From Symbiodinium microadriaticum (Eukaryota; Sar; Dinophyceae; Suessiales; Symbiodiniaceae): DNA of 64,000 nt. The position numbers and the translations under genes are program-made. The notes beneath the pieces were generated by a model. It saw only the letters and a list, made by a program, of their open reading frames with translations, was not told the DNA's origin and made no database searches. Below are positions 1-11,360 of the stretch, piece after piece. The stretch spans positions 195,006-259,005 of the forward strand of contig LSRX01000666.1 of the NCBI GenBank assembly GCA_001939145.1, in the 5' to 3' direction. Each line of letters begins with the position of its first letter. The first letter of the stretch is position 1.

Positions 1-1012
1 GAAAGCCCGAAAACGTTGAAAGACGATGCATGAGTATACATGTACACACACACATACATATAAGACATATATTTGTTTTTGTTGTTGTTGATTGCTCGGG
101 CTCGGACAAGGTTTCCGCTTCGGATGATTCAAGAACCTTTGCAGTTGGAAAGAGGAACTTTATCACGCTCCCACCCTTTCTTGTTTGCTTGAGCTACAAT
201 ACGGTGGAGTTGGCAGAGCGGGAAGGGAACAGCACAACACTGCAGAATCTCGGCGGCCGAACATGTGCGTAATGTGGAATGTCGCAGAAGCTTGGTATGC
301 ATGGCGTGCCCAGACATGTTCAAACTCTCGTGGGAGGCAACGCAAACAGTCCGGTGAAGACGCGGCATGAGCCAAGGCGCCATGCTCCAATAAGCCACAT
401 GTCAAGTTAGCCGGGCAACTTCTCGCAGATCGGTCATTTGACAGATATCACGACAAGAGCATCGAGGAGTTGCTTCGCACCCTTCCGAGAAGTCCCAAGG
501 ACCGGAGTTCGGTTTGGTAGTGAACTAGCTGCTAATTAGCTCAGCTTCGGGATGCAGTGTGGTTGCTAACATTTTGCTCGTAGCTTGCTACTGCTGCACC
601 GCAGCATGCAACATACGCAGATTAAAAGCTCATTGCTACCCATGTGAGTGGAGTGTTGCAGCCAAGCTTTCGGTGCTGACTGAGCATGATCATTCATCAT
701 AGCACAGCAAGAGTGGCGACACAGGACTTTACGCGCTTCATTGTAAATTTGGGCAAGCGGCGGCTGTGGCAGCATGTTGCGACCGTTTTGTCAGAGGCCG
801 ACCTGCTCCTTTGTTGCTGGTGCATGAAGTCAGAGTAACGTTTTCACAGATGCGGCGGGCAAGCAGCTTGCGGCTTGCCGTGTGCTTAGCCTGCATGCTG
901 AAGAGGTCCGAAGTTCGCTCCTGCAGCCAGCCACGTATTAGGACGTCATTGCTCTTGGTGCTGCGGTCAAGGCCTGTGCAGGCCTCGTCTGCACTCTGTG
1001 CAGAAGTCTTGT
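1..1012. other. unannotated leader region
   Basis: No protein family, RNA gene or repeat is recognised. Short open frames overlap on both strands with no conserved motif or splice pattern. The last bases lead directly into the 135-bp direct repeat. Confidence 0.6.
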
Positions 1013-1147
1013 CCTTGATGTAGCGCAGAATGCCTGGCACGGCGGTGCAGGGACCAGCTGGCTTGGTTTCGTTGAAAATCATAGTTTCTGCAGAAAGTCT
1101 CCACTATTGGTACCGGACTTAAGCTCACAAGATGGTAGAGGAGCTTT
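1013..1147 (+). repeat. left copy of 135-bp direct repeat flanking the satellite array
   Basis: This segment (starts CCTTGATGTAGCGC, ends GGAGGAGCTTT without the extra unit sequence) is identical by eye to 5884-6018. The 869-bp array lies exactly between the two copies. Sequence left of this copy and right of the other copy is unrelated, so the pair behaves like an insertion-site duplication, though 135 bp is far longer than normal transposon target duplications. Confidence 0.9.
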
Positions 1148-1148
1148 C

Positions 1149-4100
1149 GTTATGCATTGCACGAAGTGCTAACAATAACAACCCCATGTTTGCTGGAGGC
1201 AGGGTCTCATACCTCGTCCGTCGAGCTGTGGCTCGAGAGTGTCACCAGGGACCGAGTGGGCTCCGAGCCCCTCGGGCCTTGGGGGCACTAAGGATAAGAT
1301 CCGTTTTCACCCACCCAACCCTTGGCATCCACTGTCTTGGGGTCTCTCAAGGGCCATCTCGTTGAAATGGACCATGGGTTACCCACGGGATCCCGGAGCT
1401 CGCCGTGTGGGGCGCACAGCTCCGGGAAGACCGCAAGCGTCCGAGAGCGCACCGCGTCCGAGAGCGCAACGGGTGTTCCGGTGTCTGACCATCCGGTGGG
1501 GTAGACAATGTGGAGCTTCCCGCGGGATCGCAGTCTGCGAAGACCGTTAGTGCCCGAGTGCACGCCGCGCCCGAGAGCGCTGGGAGGTTATGGGTTTCAG
1601 GGTTTCCCTGGTTACCCTACCTGGGGTTACCTCTTAACGGCGGTCCGGGTGTGCACCGCAGAGTTTGGTGCACATCAAGAGGGACTGCTAGGACCCTTTA
1701 ACGGGGGAGGTTCCCCAGGGCTTCCCTACCCCCGTGCCTTGCTGAGGTACGAAGGAAAGAAAGAAGAAAAGAAAGAAGTGAAGAGAAGGTGAGGAGAAGG
1801 CGTCCCCCCGGGGGAGGCTCGGTGGGGATGCCAGCTCCTTGCCTGAAGTTAAGTAGGAAGGGGCTAGGTGTAGCCCGGTAAGTCCTGGCCCGCCTCCGAA
1901 GGGGGCAGGGCCGGGCGACCCGGCTGAGCAAGGAACGCTCGCGACCAGCCGCCTTCGGAAAGAAAAGATAGTGCGCGTGCCGGGCGGATGGGTGGGGGCA
2001 CGCGAACATGAAGGGTTGTTATGCATTGCACGAAGTGCTAACAATAACAACCCCATGTTTGCTGGAGGCAGGGTCTCATACCTCGTCCGTCGAGCTGTGG
2101 CTCGAGAGTGTCACCAGGGACCGAGTGGGCTCCGAGCCCCTCGGGCCTTGGGGGCACTAAGGATAAGATCCGTTTTCACCCACCCAACCCTTGGCATCCA
2201 CTGTCTTGGGGTCTCTCAAGGGCCATCTCGTTGAAATGGACCATGGGTTACCCACGGGATCCCGGAGCTCGCCGTGTGGGGCGCACAGCTCCGGGAAGAC
2301 CGCAAGCGTCCGAGAGCGCACCGCGTCCGAGAGCGCAACGGGTGTTCCGGTGTCTGACCATCCGGTGGGGTAGACAATGTGGAGCTTCCCGCGGGATCGC
2401 AGTATGCGAAGACCGTTAGTGCCCGAGTGCACGCCGCGCCCGAGAGCGCTGGGAGGTTATGGGTTTCAGGGTTTCCCTGGTTACCCTACCTGGGGTTACC
2501 TCTTAACGGCGGTCCGGGTGTGCACCGCAGAGTTTGGTGCACATCAAGAGGGACTGCTAGGACCCTTTAACGGGGGAGGTTCCCCAGGGCTTCCCTACCC
2601 CCGTGCCTTGCTGAGGTACGAAGGAAAGAAAGAAGAAAAGAAAGAAGTGAAGAGAAGGTGAGGAGAAGGCGTCCCCCCGGGGGAGGCTCGGTGGGGATGC
2701 CAGCTCCTTGCCTGAAGTTAAGTAGGAAGGGGCTAGGTGTAGCCCGGTAAGTCCTGGCCCGCCTCCGAAGGGGGCAGGGCCGGGCGACCCGGCTGAGCAA
2801 GGAACGCTCGCGACCAGCCGCCTTCGGAAAGAAAAGATAGTGCGCGTGCCGGGCGGATGGGTGGGGGCACGCGAACATGAAGGGTTGTTATGCATTGCAC
2901 GAAGTGCTAACAATAACAACCCCATGTTTGCTGGAGGCAGGGTCTCATACCTCGTCCGTCGAGCTGTGGCTCGAGAGTGTCACCAGGGACCGAGTGGGCT
3001 CCGAGCCCCTCGGGCCTTGGGGGCACTAAGGATAAGATCCGTTTTCACCCACCCAACCCTTGGCATCCACTGTCTTGGGGTCTCTCAAGGGCCATCTCGT
3101 TGAAATGGACCATGGGTTACCCACGGGATCCCGGAGCTCGCCGTGTGGGGCGCACAGCTCCGGGAAGACCGCAAGCGTCCGAGAGCGCACCGCGTCCGAG
3201 AGCGCAACGGGTGTTCCGGTGTCTGACCATCCGGTGGGGTAGACAATGTGGAGCTTCCCGCGGGATCGCAGTATGCGAAGACCGTTAGTGCCCGAGTGCA
3301 CGCCGCGCCCGAGAGCGCTGGGAGGTTATGGGTTTCAGGGTTTCCCTGGTTACCCTACCTGGGGTTACCTCTTAACGGCGGTCCGGGTGTGCACCGCAGA
3401 GTTTGGTGCACATCAAGAGGGACTGCTAGGACCCTTTAACGGGGGAGGTTCCCCAGGGCTTCCCTACCCCCGTGCCTTGCTGAGGTACGAAGGAAAGAAA
3501 GAAGAAAAGAAAGAAGTGAAGAGAAGGTGAGGAGAAGGCGTCCCCCCGGGGGAGGCTCGGTGGGGATGCCAGCTCCTTGCCTGAAGTTAAGTAGGAAGGG
3601 GCTAGGTGTAGCCCGGTAAGTCCTGGCCCGCCTCCGAAGGGGGCAGGGCCGGGCGACCCGGCTGAGCAAGGAACGCTCGCGACCAGCCGCCTTCGGAAAG
3701 AAAAGATAGTGCGCGTGCCGGGCGGATGGGTGGGGGCACGCGAACATGAAGGGTTGTTATGCATTGCACGAAGTGCTAACAATAACAACCCCATGTTTGC
3801 TGGAGGCAGGGTCTCATACCTCGTCCGTCGAGCTGTGGCTCGAGAGTGTCACCAGGGACCGAGTGGGCTCCGAGCCCCTCGGGCCTTGGGGGCACTAAGG
3901 ATAAGATCCGTTTTCACCCACCCAACCCTTGGCATCCACTGTCTTGGGGTCTCTCAAGGGCCATCTCGTTGAAATGGACCATGGGTTACCCACGGGATCC
4001 CGGAGCTCGCCGTGTGGGGCGCACAGCTCCGGGAAGACCGCAAGCGTCCGAGAGCGCACCGCGTCCGAGAGCGCAACGGGTGTTCCGGTGTCTGACCATC

Positions 4101-5862
4101 CGGTGGGGTAGACAATGTGGAGCTTCCCGCGGGATCGCAGTCTGCGAAGACCGTTAGTGCCCGAGTGCACGCCGCGCCCGAGAGCGCTGGGAGGTTATGG
4201 GTTTCAGGGTTTCCCTGGTTACCCTACCTGGGGTTACCTCTTAACGGCGGTCCGGGTGTGCACCGCAGAGTTTGGTGCACATCAAGAGGGACTGCTAGGA
4301 CCCTTTAACGGGGGAGGTTCCCCAGGGCTTCCCTACCCCCGTGCCTTGCTGAGGTACGAAGGAAAGAAAGAAGAAAAGAAAGAAGTGAAGAGAAGGTGAG
4401 GAGAAGGCGTCCCCCCGGGGGAGGCTCGGTGGGGATGCCAGCTCCTTGCCTGAAGTTAAGTAGGAAGGGGCTAGGTGTAGCCCGGTAAGTCCTGGCCCGC
4501 CTCCGAAGGGGGCAGGGCCGGGCGACCCGGCTGAGCAAGGAACGCTCGCGACCAGCCGCCTTCGGAAAGAAAAGATAGTGCGCGTGCCGGGCGGATGGGT
4601 GGGGGCACGCGAACATGAAGGGTTGTTATGCATTGCACGAAGTGCTAACAATAACAACCCCATGTTTGCTGGAGGCAGGGTCTCATACCTCGTCCGTCGA
4701 GCTGTGGCTCGAGAGTGTCACCAGGGACCGAGTGGGCTCCGAGCCCCTCGGGCCTTGGGGGCACTAAGGATAAGATCCGTTTTCACCCACCCAACCCTTG
4801 GCATCCACTGTCTTGGGGTCTCTCAAGGGCCATCTCGTTGAAATGGACCATGGGTTACCCACGGGATCCCGGAGCTCGCCGTGTGGGGCGCACAGCTCCG
4901 GGAAGACCGCAAGCGTCCGAGAGCGCACCGCGTCCGAGAGCGCAACGGGTGTTCCGGTGTCTGACCATCCGGTGGGGTAGACAATGTGGAGCTTCCCGCG
5001 GGATCGCAGTCTGCGAAGACCGTTAGTGCCCGAGTGCACGCCGCGCCCGAGAGCGCTGGGAGGTTATGGGTTTCAGGGTTTCCCTGGTTACCCTACCTGG
5101 GGTTACCTCTTAACGGCGGTCCGGGTGTGCACCGCAGAGTTTGGTGCACATCAAGAGGGACTGCTAGGACCCTTTAACGGGGGAGGTTCCCCAGGGCTTC
5201 CCTACCCCCGTGCCTTGCTGAGGTACGAAGGAAAGAAAGAAGAAAAGAAAGAAGTGAAGAGAAGGTGAGGAGAAGGCGTCCCCCCGGGGGAGGCTCGGTG
5301 GGGATGCCAGCTCCTTGCCTGAAGTTAAGTAGGAAGGGGCTAGGTGTAGCCCGGTAAGTCCTGGCCCGCCTCCGAAGGGGGCAGGGCCGGGCGACCCGGC
5401 TGAGCAAGGAACGCTCGCGACCAGCCGCCTTCGGAAAGAAAAGATAGTGCGCGTGCCGGGCGGATGGGTGGGGGCACGCGAACATGAAGGGTTGTTATGC
5501 ATTGCACGAAGTGCTAACAATAACAACCCCATGTTTGCTGGAGGCAGGGTCTCATACCTCGTCCGTCGAGCTGTGGCTCGAGAGTGTCACCAGGGACCGA
5601 GTGGGCTCCGAGCCCCTCGGGCCTTGGGGGCACTAAGGATAAGATCCGTTTCCACCCACCCAACCCTTGGCATCCACTGTCTTGGGGTCTCTCAAGGGCC
5701 ATCTCGTTGAAATGGACCATGGGTTACCCACGGGATCCCGGAGCTCGCCGTGTGGGGCGCACAGCTCCGGGAAGACCGCAAGCATCCGAGAGCGCAACGG
5801 GTGTTCCGGTGTCTGACCATCCGGTGGGGTAGACAATGCGGAGCTTCCCGCGGGATCGCAGT
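1149..5862 (+). repeat. 869-bp tandem repeat array, five full copies plus one partial
   Basis: Units start at 1149, 2018, 2887, 3756 and 4625, each exactly 869 bp, followed by a partial unit 5494-5862. The copies are almost identical: a base near the middle of each unit (AGT-C/A-TGCG) is C in units 1, 4 and 5 and A in units 2 and 3. The partial copy also has a T-to-C change (TTTTCACCC to TTTCCACCC) and lacks one copy of a short GTCCGAGAGCGCACC-type internal duplication. The unit is GC-rich with a purine-rich stretch (GAAAGAAAGAAGAAAAG). Open frames up to 122 codons occur on both strands but overlap and resemble nothing known. The near-perfect identity implies recent amplification or homogenisation. 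Function unknown. Confidence 0.97.
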
Positions 5863-5883
5863 CCCCCCCCGTGCGGTGTGGAA

Positions 5884-6018
5884 CCTTGATGTAGCGCAGA
5901 ATGCCTGGCACGGCGGTGCAGGGACCAGCTGGCTTGGTTTCGTTGAAAATCATAGTTTCTGCAGAAAGTCTCCACTATTGGTACCGGACTTAAGCTCACA
6001 AGATGGTAGAGGAGCTTT
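5884..6018 (+). repeat. right copy of 135-bp direct repeat flanking the satellite array
   Basis: Exact copy of 1013-1147, separated from the last partial 869-bp unit by about 21 bp containing a run of C. No N lies between the two copies, so unlike the duplications near 38.5 and 41.5 kb this one is not an obvious scaffold join. Confidence 0.9.
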
Positions 6019-9000
6019 TGCTACCCCTCCTTTGCTTCTCAGCCGTGCAAACAAACTGTGCTGTTTTGAAAGGGTAATGGTGCAGTTGTGCTTGAGGGAA
6101 GCACCTATCAATTTCTCAAAGCACCTTGCCCCAACCGCAGAAGCGTTTGCACCAACGCATTGAACAACTTGAACTCGAAACACGAAGGGGCGATAGCTTG
6201 GCCAGCATCTCTTCAACTCGTATGCAGCACGGAGCAGTCACGGCCTCAGATCTTGACCACCCAGCGCGCCCTTTGAACCTTGAATCAAACTCAATGATGT
6301 TTTATTCCGGTGCTTCCTGGTCTCTTCCGCATCTCAGGGCAGGCGTTGGAGCGGACACATTTACGCAACTTGCTTGCAGTCCATGAGCAAGCAGTTCGTG
6401 ACGGTGCAGAAACCTCAGAGTCCTGGCATCGTTCGCTGTGCTCGAGGTTGAATTTGGTGCTCAGTAGCACAGACCTGCCCAAAAAGTGGAGGCACTCGGG
6501 TGGCCCGTCTGTGGAATCGTGACCCAGCTCCTGCTTGCGAGCAGTACATCAACATGTCAAAGACCGTGCGCATCCTGCAGAAATCTGTGCAGCCAGATTG
6601 TAGGCTTCCTCGATAGCCCCGAACACCAGTGCAAGGAAAAACGGCATGCCCCCATGACAATGCAAAGCCGAACCTCATCTCATCCGTAGCATAAGAAGAG
6701 AGACGCTCTGTCACACCCGCCCAGAAACAAGACAGAAAATGCTTGAACCCAGAAGCTGCCAAGATACTCGGGCCGGTGCTTGGCACCGGCTCAGACTTGT
6801 GGCAGAAGTCGAGCTCGGGCTGGGGACTTGCCAGGCTTGCGGTGAGCATCCTGGAGCGTCAGAGGCCGGGCTGGGCTCCAAGGCCAAGGACCGCTTTAGG
6901 CCTGAACCCGCAAAGAAGGCGCTTCCTACAACCCGACATCATCTCGTGCGCTCGCAGCTGTTGTAACGATTGCACAGGGTGAAGCAGTCCCAAAGAACGA
7001 AGGTACGGCTCCGGCTCCGCCTCCTGTTCTCGAGCAAGCCATTGGAGCGAGGTCCGCAGATTTGTCGTGCTAGCTGCATCTTTTCGGCCCCTGAACAGTA
7101 GCTGCCCATGTTCGCTTCCATTATCGCATCCTGTCAACCCACTCACTACTTTTGACGTCCTCAATCCCTCTGCAGAAGCCGAGGAACCGTGGGTAAGCTG
7201 GCCGTGCAAGTTCCCGTTCCAGAGTCATAACCTTAGAAAGACCAAGAATCACTATAAGGTTCATAATTCACAGCACCAAATAGCAAAACGAAAACGATTG
7301 ATGACTGCCGTGATGTCCAACAACAGCAGGTGATGATTAATACGATTGTTGGTTGGTATCACCGACGGCTTTGAGCCATTTTTATTCCCGTAGTTGCAGC
7401 GACGGGGTTTTCCGTGGAGGTGGTTTGGATGGCATGATGTGATATTGCTGATGTGGGTTTGTCTCGTTTTGTTTCATGGAACGATGGGAGGTCGGCCTTG
7501 AGGTTTTCGTGCGGTTACCTCTCGTTTGTTTAATATGGTTTAACGTATTATGCCCGTGGTGCCGTCACGATTCGTCCCCTTCCTGCTACCAGCATGTCCA
7601 GAAAGCTCGCTCCTTTGGAGCTTGCGTGAGCCTTTGTTTACGATTGGGGTTTGGGCCGTCCCCGAGCCTTGAGGGCCTCACCCTGAAGGGGTCAGAAAAC
7701 AGACAGCAGAACCCCCAACACCCGATGAGTAAGGAGCTCTGCCATGCGTCCTTGAGTGCAGGTTTGAGGTTTTAAGACCATGCCGCAATCGAACTCAATT
7801 CTATGTCAAGCTTGTTTGGATAGCCGCTTGCCAGTTCGCAACACAGCATACAAGGAACATTGCAACTTTAAATGTCGCTTATCAGGATCAGCTCGCAGAT
7901 GCAATACGCTGCTGCTCCTTCCATTTCCGTAGCTTTCGTCCGCTTTGTTCTCAAGTTCAGTCAGGGGAAACGGCGCCTGCGGCCTGTGCCGTGACGGTTC
8001 GTGTTCGGAATTGACAACCATCTCGGTGGACGTGGCAGAGCGCCGTAAGCACGATCCGACGATTCGTGCTCGGAATTGAGCATGTCCAAGACATGAGTAC
8101 CTCGCTGCTCCAGACGCTCTCCGGACACTCGTTCTTCAGTCTTTGCCGTGTATTGGTGCTGCCAGTAGTACGAGTACTAGTTACTAGTAGTAGTACTACC
8201 GTTTTTACATCACGACAACTTTCGGGTGTAGCGGTTCCTTAAAACTGGATTGGGCACAAGTCAGACAGGTTCATTCAAGGCTAACCGTCACCGCAAGTCT
8301 GGGCCGAGCTTTCAACTCTTCGCGCCTTTTTGACAACACAAGGCCAAGAATCAATCGCGTGACGACCACCATCCACACACTAGTTCAAAGTCGAAAGAGC
8401 ACAAGGCTTCTTTTGCGATGTATTAGCACGAGAATGCACTGGCCGGGTCCGAGGAACTATGAATCGGTTTCCCGCCTGCCACACAAAGTAGCTTCGCAAA
8501 CGGTGTATTCCATCGGCATTTCTTGAGCTGGGCAGGTCCCAGTCTCCAGATGTCAATCAGGGATGTCCTGCATCCCAAGCGCTCGTCTAGGGGTCTATGA
8601 GCCGTCGCTTGATTGTTCGACTCACTCAACGCTAGTTGGGGGCATCACAGTGCTATCGCCAGGTCTGTAGACTTTATGGTCAGCTCAGCATCTCCGGGCT
8701 GGAGCCGCGACCCCAGACATCCCTAAACCCCAACCGGCAGGCCAATGAAGTAGGCAAACACCCAAAGTGGCATCCGACGCAAGGAAGGACACCACGATGC
8801 TCAGTACGGCCCTGACAACATTCGAGAAGGCCCGTTTGTGAATATGTTGTGAAGATGCCTCATTGCCAGTGCATTCGAGCATCTCTTCAGGATCCTTTCA
8901 AGTCAGGTCACGTCGTAGCTGCGGTTGTTTGTTCTTGCAGGCGTCACAGTGGGAACGAAGTTTGAGCACCTTCTGGCGCGTTCGACGAGAGCATCAGCTT

Positions 9001-9145
9001 CGTCTCGACAGGTACGATTGGGAAAGCTAGCCATTGCCTTTTGCCTTGTTCTGCACCTTCTTTTTGCTTGCGACAAGATCCTCATGCTCTCCTCCCCGCC
9101 CTCCCTCCTGCTTTTTGTTTCACTTCTCTCGTGCAAAATCCTGCA
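6019..9145. other. unannotated region
   Basis: No protein family is recognised on either strand. A small inverted repeat of GTAGTAC/GTACTAC type is present near 8166-8201. Some plus-strand open frames between 6126 and 6980 have plausible amino-acid composition but no motif could be named, and coding potential is unproven. Confidence 0.5.
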
Positions 9146-9660
9146 GGCATACTTTCAATGCAGCTGCCAGCTCTTGCGCGGCCGGCTTGCAGCCCGAGTT
9201 GGCAATGCGTACCATGCAGGAGACTTCGGCTTACAGCCATCGGCTCCTGTTTCGAAGCCTGCTTCTAGACAAGAGAATGCCAGGACATGAAGCGGCTGAC
9301 CATTCAGCCAGATGCTGCTCAGAAGCAACGTTGCGATTGCGGCGACCGAAAGCAATATAATATGTTCCGAATATGTTCTGTACGAGACCAAACGTGAGTA
9401 AACGGACTGCCGAACAGTTTTCTGCAAAGGTTGTCACCTTCGGGGCGATGGTTACTGCCACAGAGAAAAGCCAGCTTTGGCAACGAGCAACGGATTTGTT
9501 GCAGCTCAGCATCTCACAAGGCGCGATTGGGTTCCGAACCATCGAAAGAGCTGCGTCTTCCGATCAGGCATGCCCTTGGATGTGGTGCTGGCCAGCTCCA
9601 CAATCAGTGCGTGCGAGAAGGTGGGGCGACAGTCCGCAAGCCTCCAGCATGAGTTTTCTC
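9146..9660 (+). pseudogene. pentatricopeptide repeat (PPR) protein, N-terminal relic
   Basis: PPR proteins are helical-hairpin RNA-binding proteins, normally acting in organelle RNA processing. Three degenerate repeat pieces are visible in different frames. About 9146-9240 encodes FNAAASSCAAGLQPELAMRT. About 9400-9555 encodes VTFGAMVTATEKSQLWQRA followed by DLLQLS...GAIGF. About 9573-9640 encodes LDVVLASSTISACEKVG. The last two are separated by a frame change near 9550. These match the dinoflagellate-type repeat (YNAAISACEKGGQWQLALGLL) but many key positions are changed (P for W in the first). It probably belongs with the larger piece starting at 10389. Introns cannot be excluded as the cause of some frame changes, but the decay of consensus positions favours a pseudogene. 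Confidence 0.72.
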
Positions 9661-9701
9661 CGGAATGCTGTCCGAGACTGCAGGTGCTGCACGTCTCCAT
9701 C

Positions 9702-9705
<4 letters not shown>

Positions 9706-9750
<45 letters not shown>
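9706..9750. repeat. (TC)n microsatellite
   Basis: Nearly pure CT dinucleotide run with one G interruption, lying inside the PPR relic region. Confidence 0.97.
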
Positions 9751-10388
9751 GACATCATTCTGTATCTCTTTTCCTTCTTCGGGGAAGCGTTTGCAAGCAA
9801 CTCGTCACCAGGACCAAGTATGCACCAGGAGAACGGAGAAACAATGCCTCCCAGACACCGTTAAGGTGGCCACGAAGCGAAGTCTGCGTATGATGTGGCA
9901 TGTGGTCTGCCCTTCATAGCATCGTGAACAGCAATCCCACGGACGTTAGAGGCAAAAAAGCAAGAGGCCCTGGCAGCGTGGGACATGCTGCAAGAAAGGG
10001 GTGCGCAAGCGGCCGGGGAGTGTCGATAAAAAGCTGCAGGACCTCTTGCATTGAAACGGGTATATGCGGTAGGTAGGCGCACGGAGGCAATGTCAGCATG
10101 GGGACAAACAACTGCGACTGGGAGTCCAAGTAATGCAGTGAGTGGCACACCGAGTGGCAACACTCTGACAGCACATCGACGGGCAGGGCCCTTTCTTTAC
10201 GGCCAAACAGGCCCCGTCACGAGTCCAGCGTGACACGGCCACGCTTGGGAGGCATGTGTTCCGAAGCGAGAAAGACTGAGGAGTCTCACAAAGACCGGTC
10301 AAGCCGCTGGATAAACCTGAATGGGGGTGGGGGGGAGCGCCTCAGTCATGAAGACAGCACGCATAGCTGCCATGGCATTGCAGCATAG

Positions 10389-11360
10389 CATGAGCGTTGT
10401 GAGGCGTTGAGATGGCGATGGGCTTTGGGGCTGGCAGAGACACTACGATGCGCTCATGACCTGATGCCCAACGAGATTATGTGCAACGCCTTGATCAGTG
10501 CTTGTGCTTCTGCTGGCCAGTGGCAGCTGGCGTTGTGTTTCTTGGGTGAGATGCCGGAACTGGAGTTGAAACCAAGCACAGTTTCCTACAATGCTGCAGC
10601 AGAGGCATGCCAGAGGGCCTTGTCATGGCTTGGTGCGGTAAGCATCTTGCAAGACATGCGAGAGCGGACTGTGCAGACGGATGTCATCACGCTCTCTCTA
10701 ATTGGAGCACCTTGCGAATGTTCGGGCCAGTTTGGCACCTTGCCAAGTCTCGTCTCTAGCATGCTGAACTATTCCAGGTCTCGGCTCCAGGCACAACATG
10801 CAATCACCGCCGTCGAATTCCTGACGGACCATGCCTGTTTGCAGGAAAGAGTTGCCAAGTCCTTTGAACGCTTCGAGTGGGAGCGTCTTGTCAACAAGCT
10901 ACGAGAACTCTGTGCACCCACGTTTGCCCCTCTGGCATCGGAGAGGACGTCGGCCAGACTGTTCGACTACGAATTAAATCAATATTTCACATTGGGCGCA
11001 TTTTTCGTCGACAGGACACTGGGGTGTTTCTTTGGGGTCCGGAGTCCAGCCTGGAGGAGTCGTGGACATGTCTACACAAGGCGCTCGACAGCGGAGCGTT
11101 TCTTAGAGGCCGGTACGAGAGTGGAAGAAGAAGCCAGCGCTCACAGTCTGGCCGCATGGATCAGCTGTGTTACTGGATCTGCACAGCGGGGTGATGTTGG
11201 TGATGGTATCGCAGGAGGTGTGTTCGGCTATGGCAGCACTCGTGCTGCACAGTCCTGGCTTCTCCCGGTGAATGTGCAGCATGATCGCTCCAGGCCTGAA
11301 AGATTATTTGTCGTAGACCGGGTGACAGTTACTTGCAGTTACAGAGTCTCCCCGTTCTAG
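10389..11360 (+). pseudogene. PPR protein, C-terminal part, probably decayed
   Basis: The frame is open from 10389 to 11360. It begins with PPR repeats: CEALRWRWALGLAETLR, then PNEIMCNALISACASAGQWQ, then a repeat with STVSYNAAAEACQR, then TVQTDVITLSLIGAP. After the repeats comes FLTDHACLQERVAKSFERF and a leucine-rich tail. Near 11040 sense appears to pass to the next frame (SSLEESWTCLHKALDSGAF), which stops about 11192, suggesting an indel; the remaining codons to 11360 are then out of frame. There is no ATG near the start, only an upstream stop at 10386-10388 and possible AG acceptors, so this is an exon or a fragment. Likely role of the parent protein: RNA binding in plastid or mitochondrion. 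Confidence 0.75.

Noticed and set aside
1844..1875. GAAGTTAAGTAGGA in the 869-bp unit resembling the 5S rRNA GAAGTTAAGC segment
   Set aside because: No other conserved 5S segments at the expected distances and no complementary stem ends.
1688..2056. 122-codon and other open frames repeated in each 869-bp unit
   Set aside because: Frames overlap on both strands, show no codon or motif signal and are conserved only because the whole DNA unit is identical.
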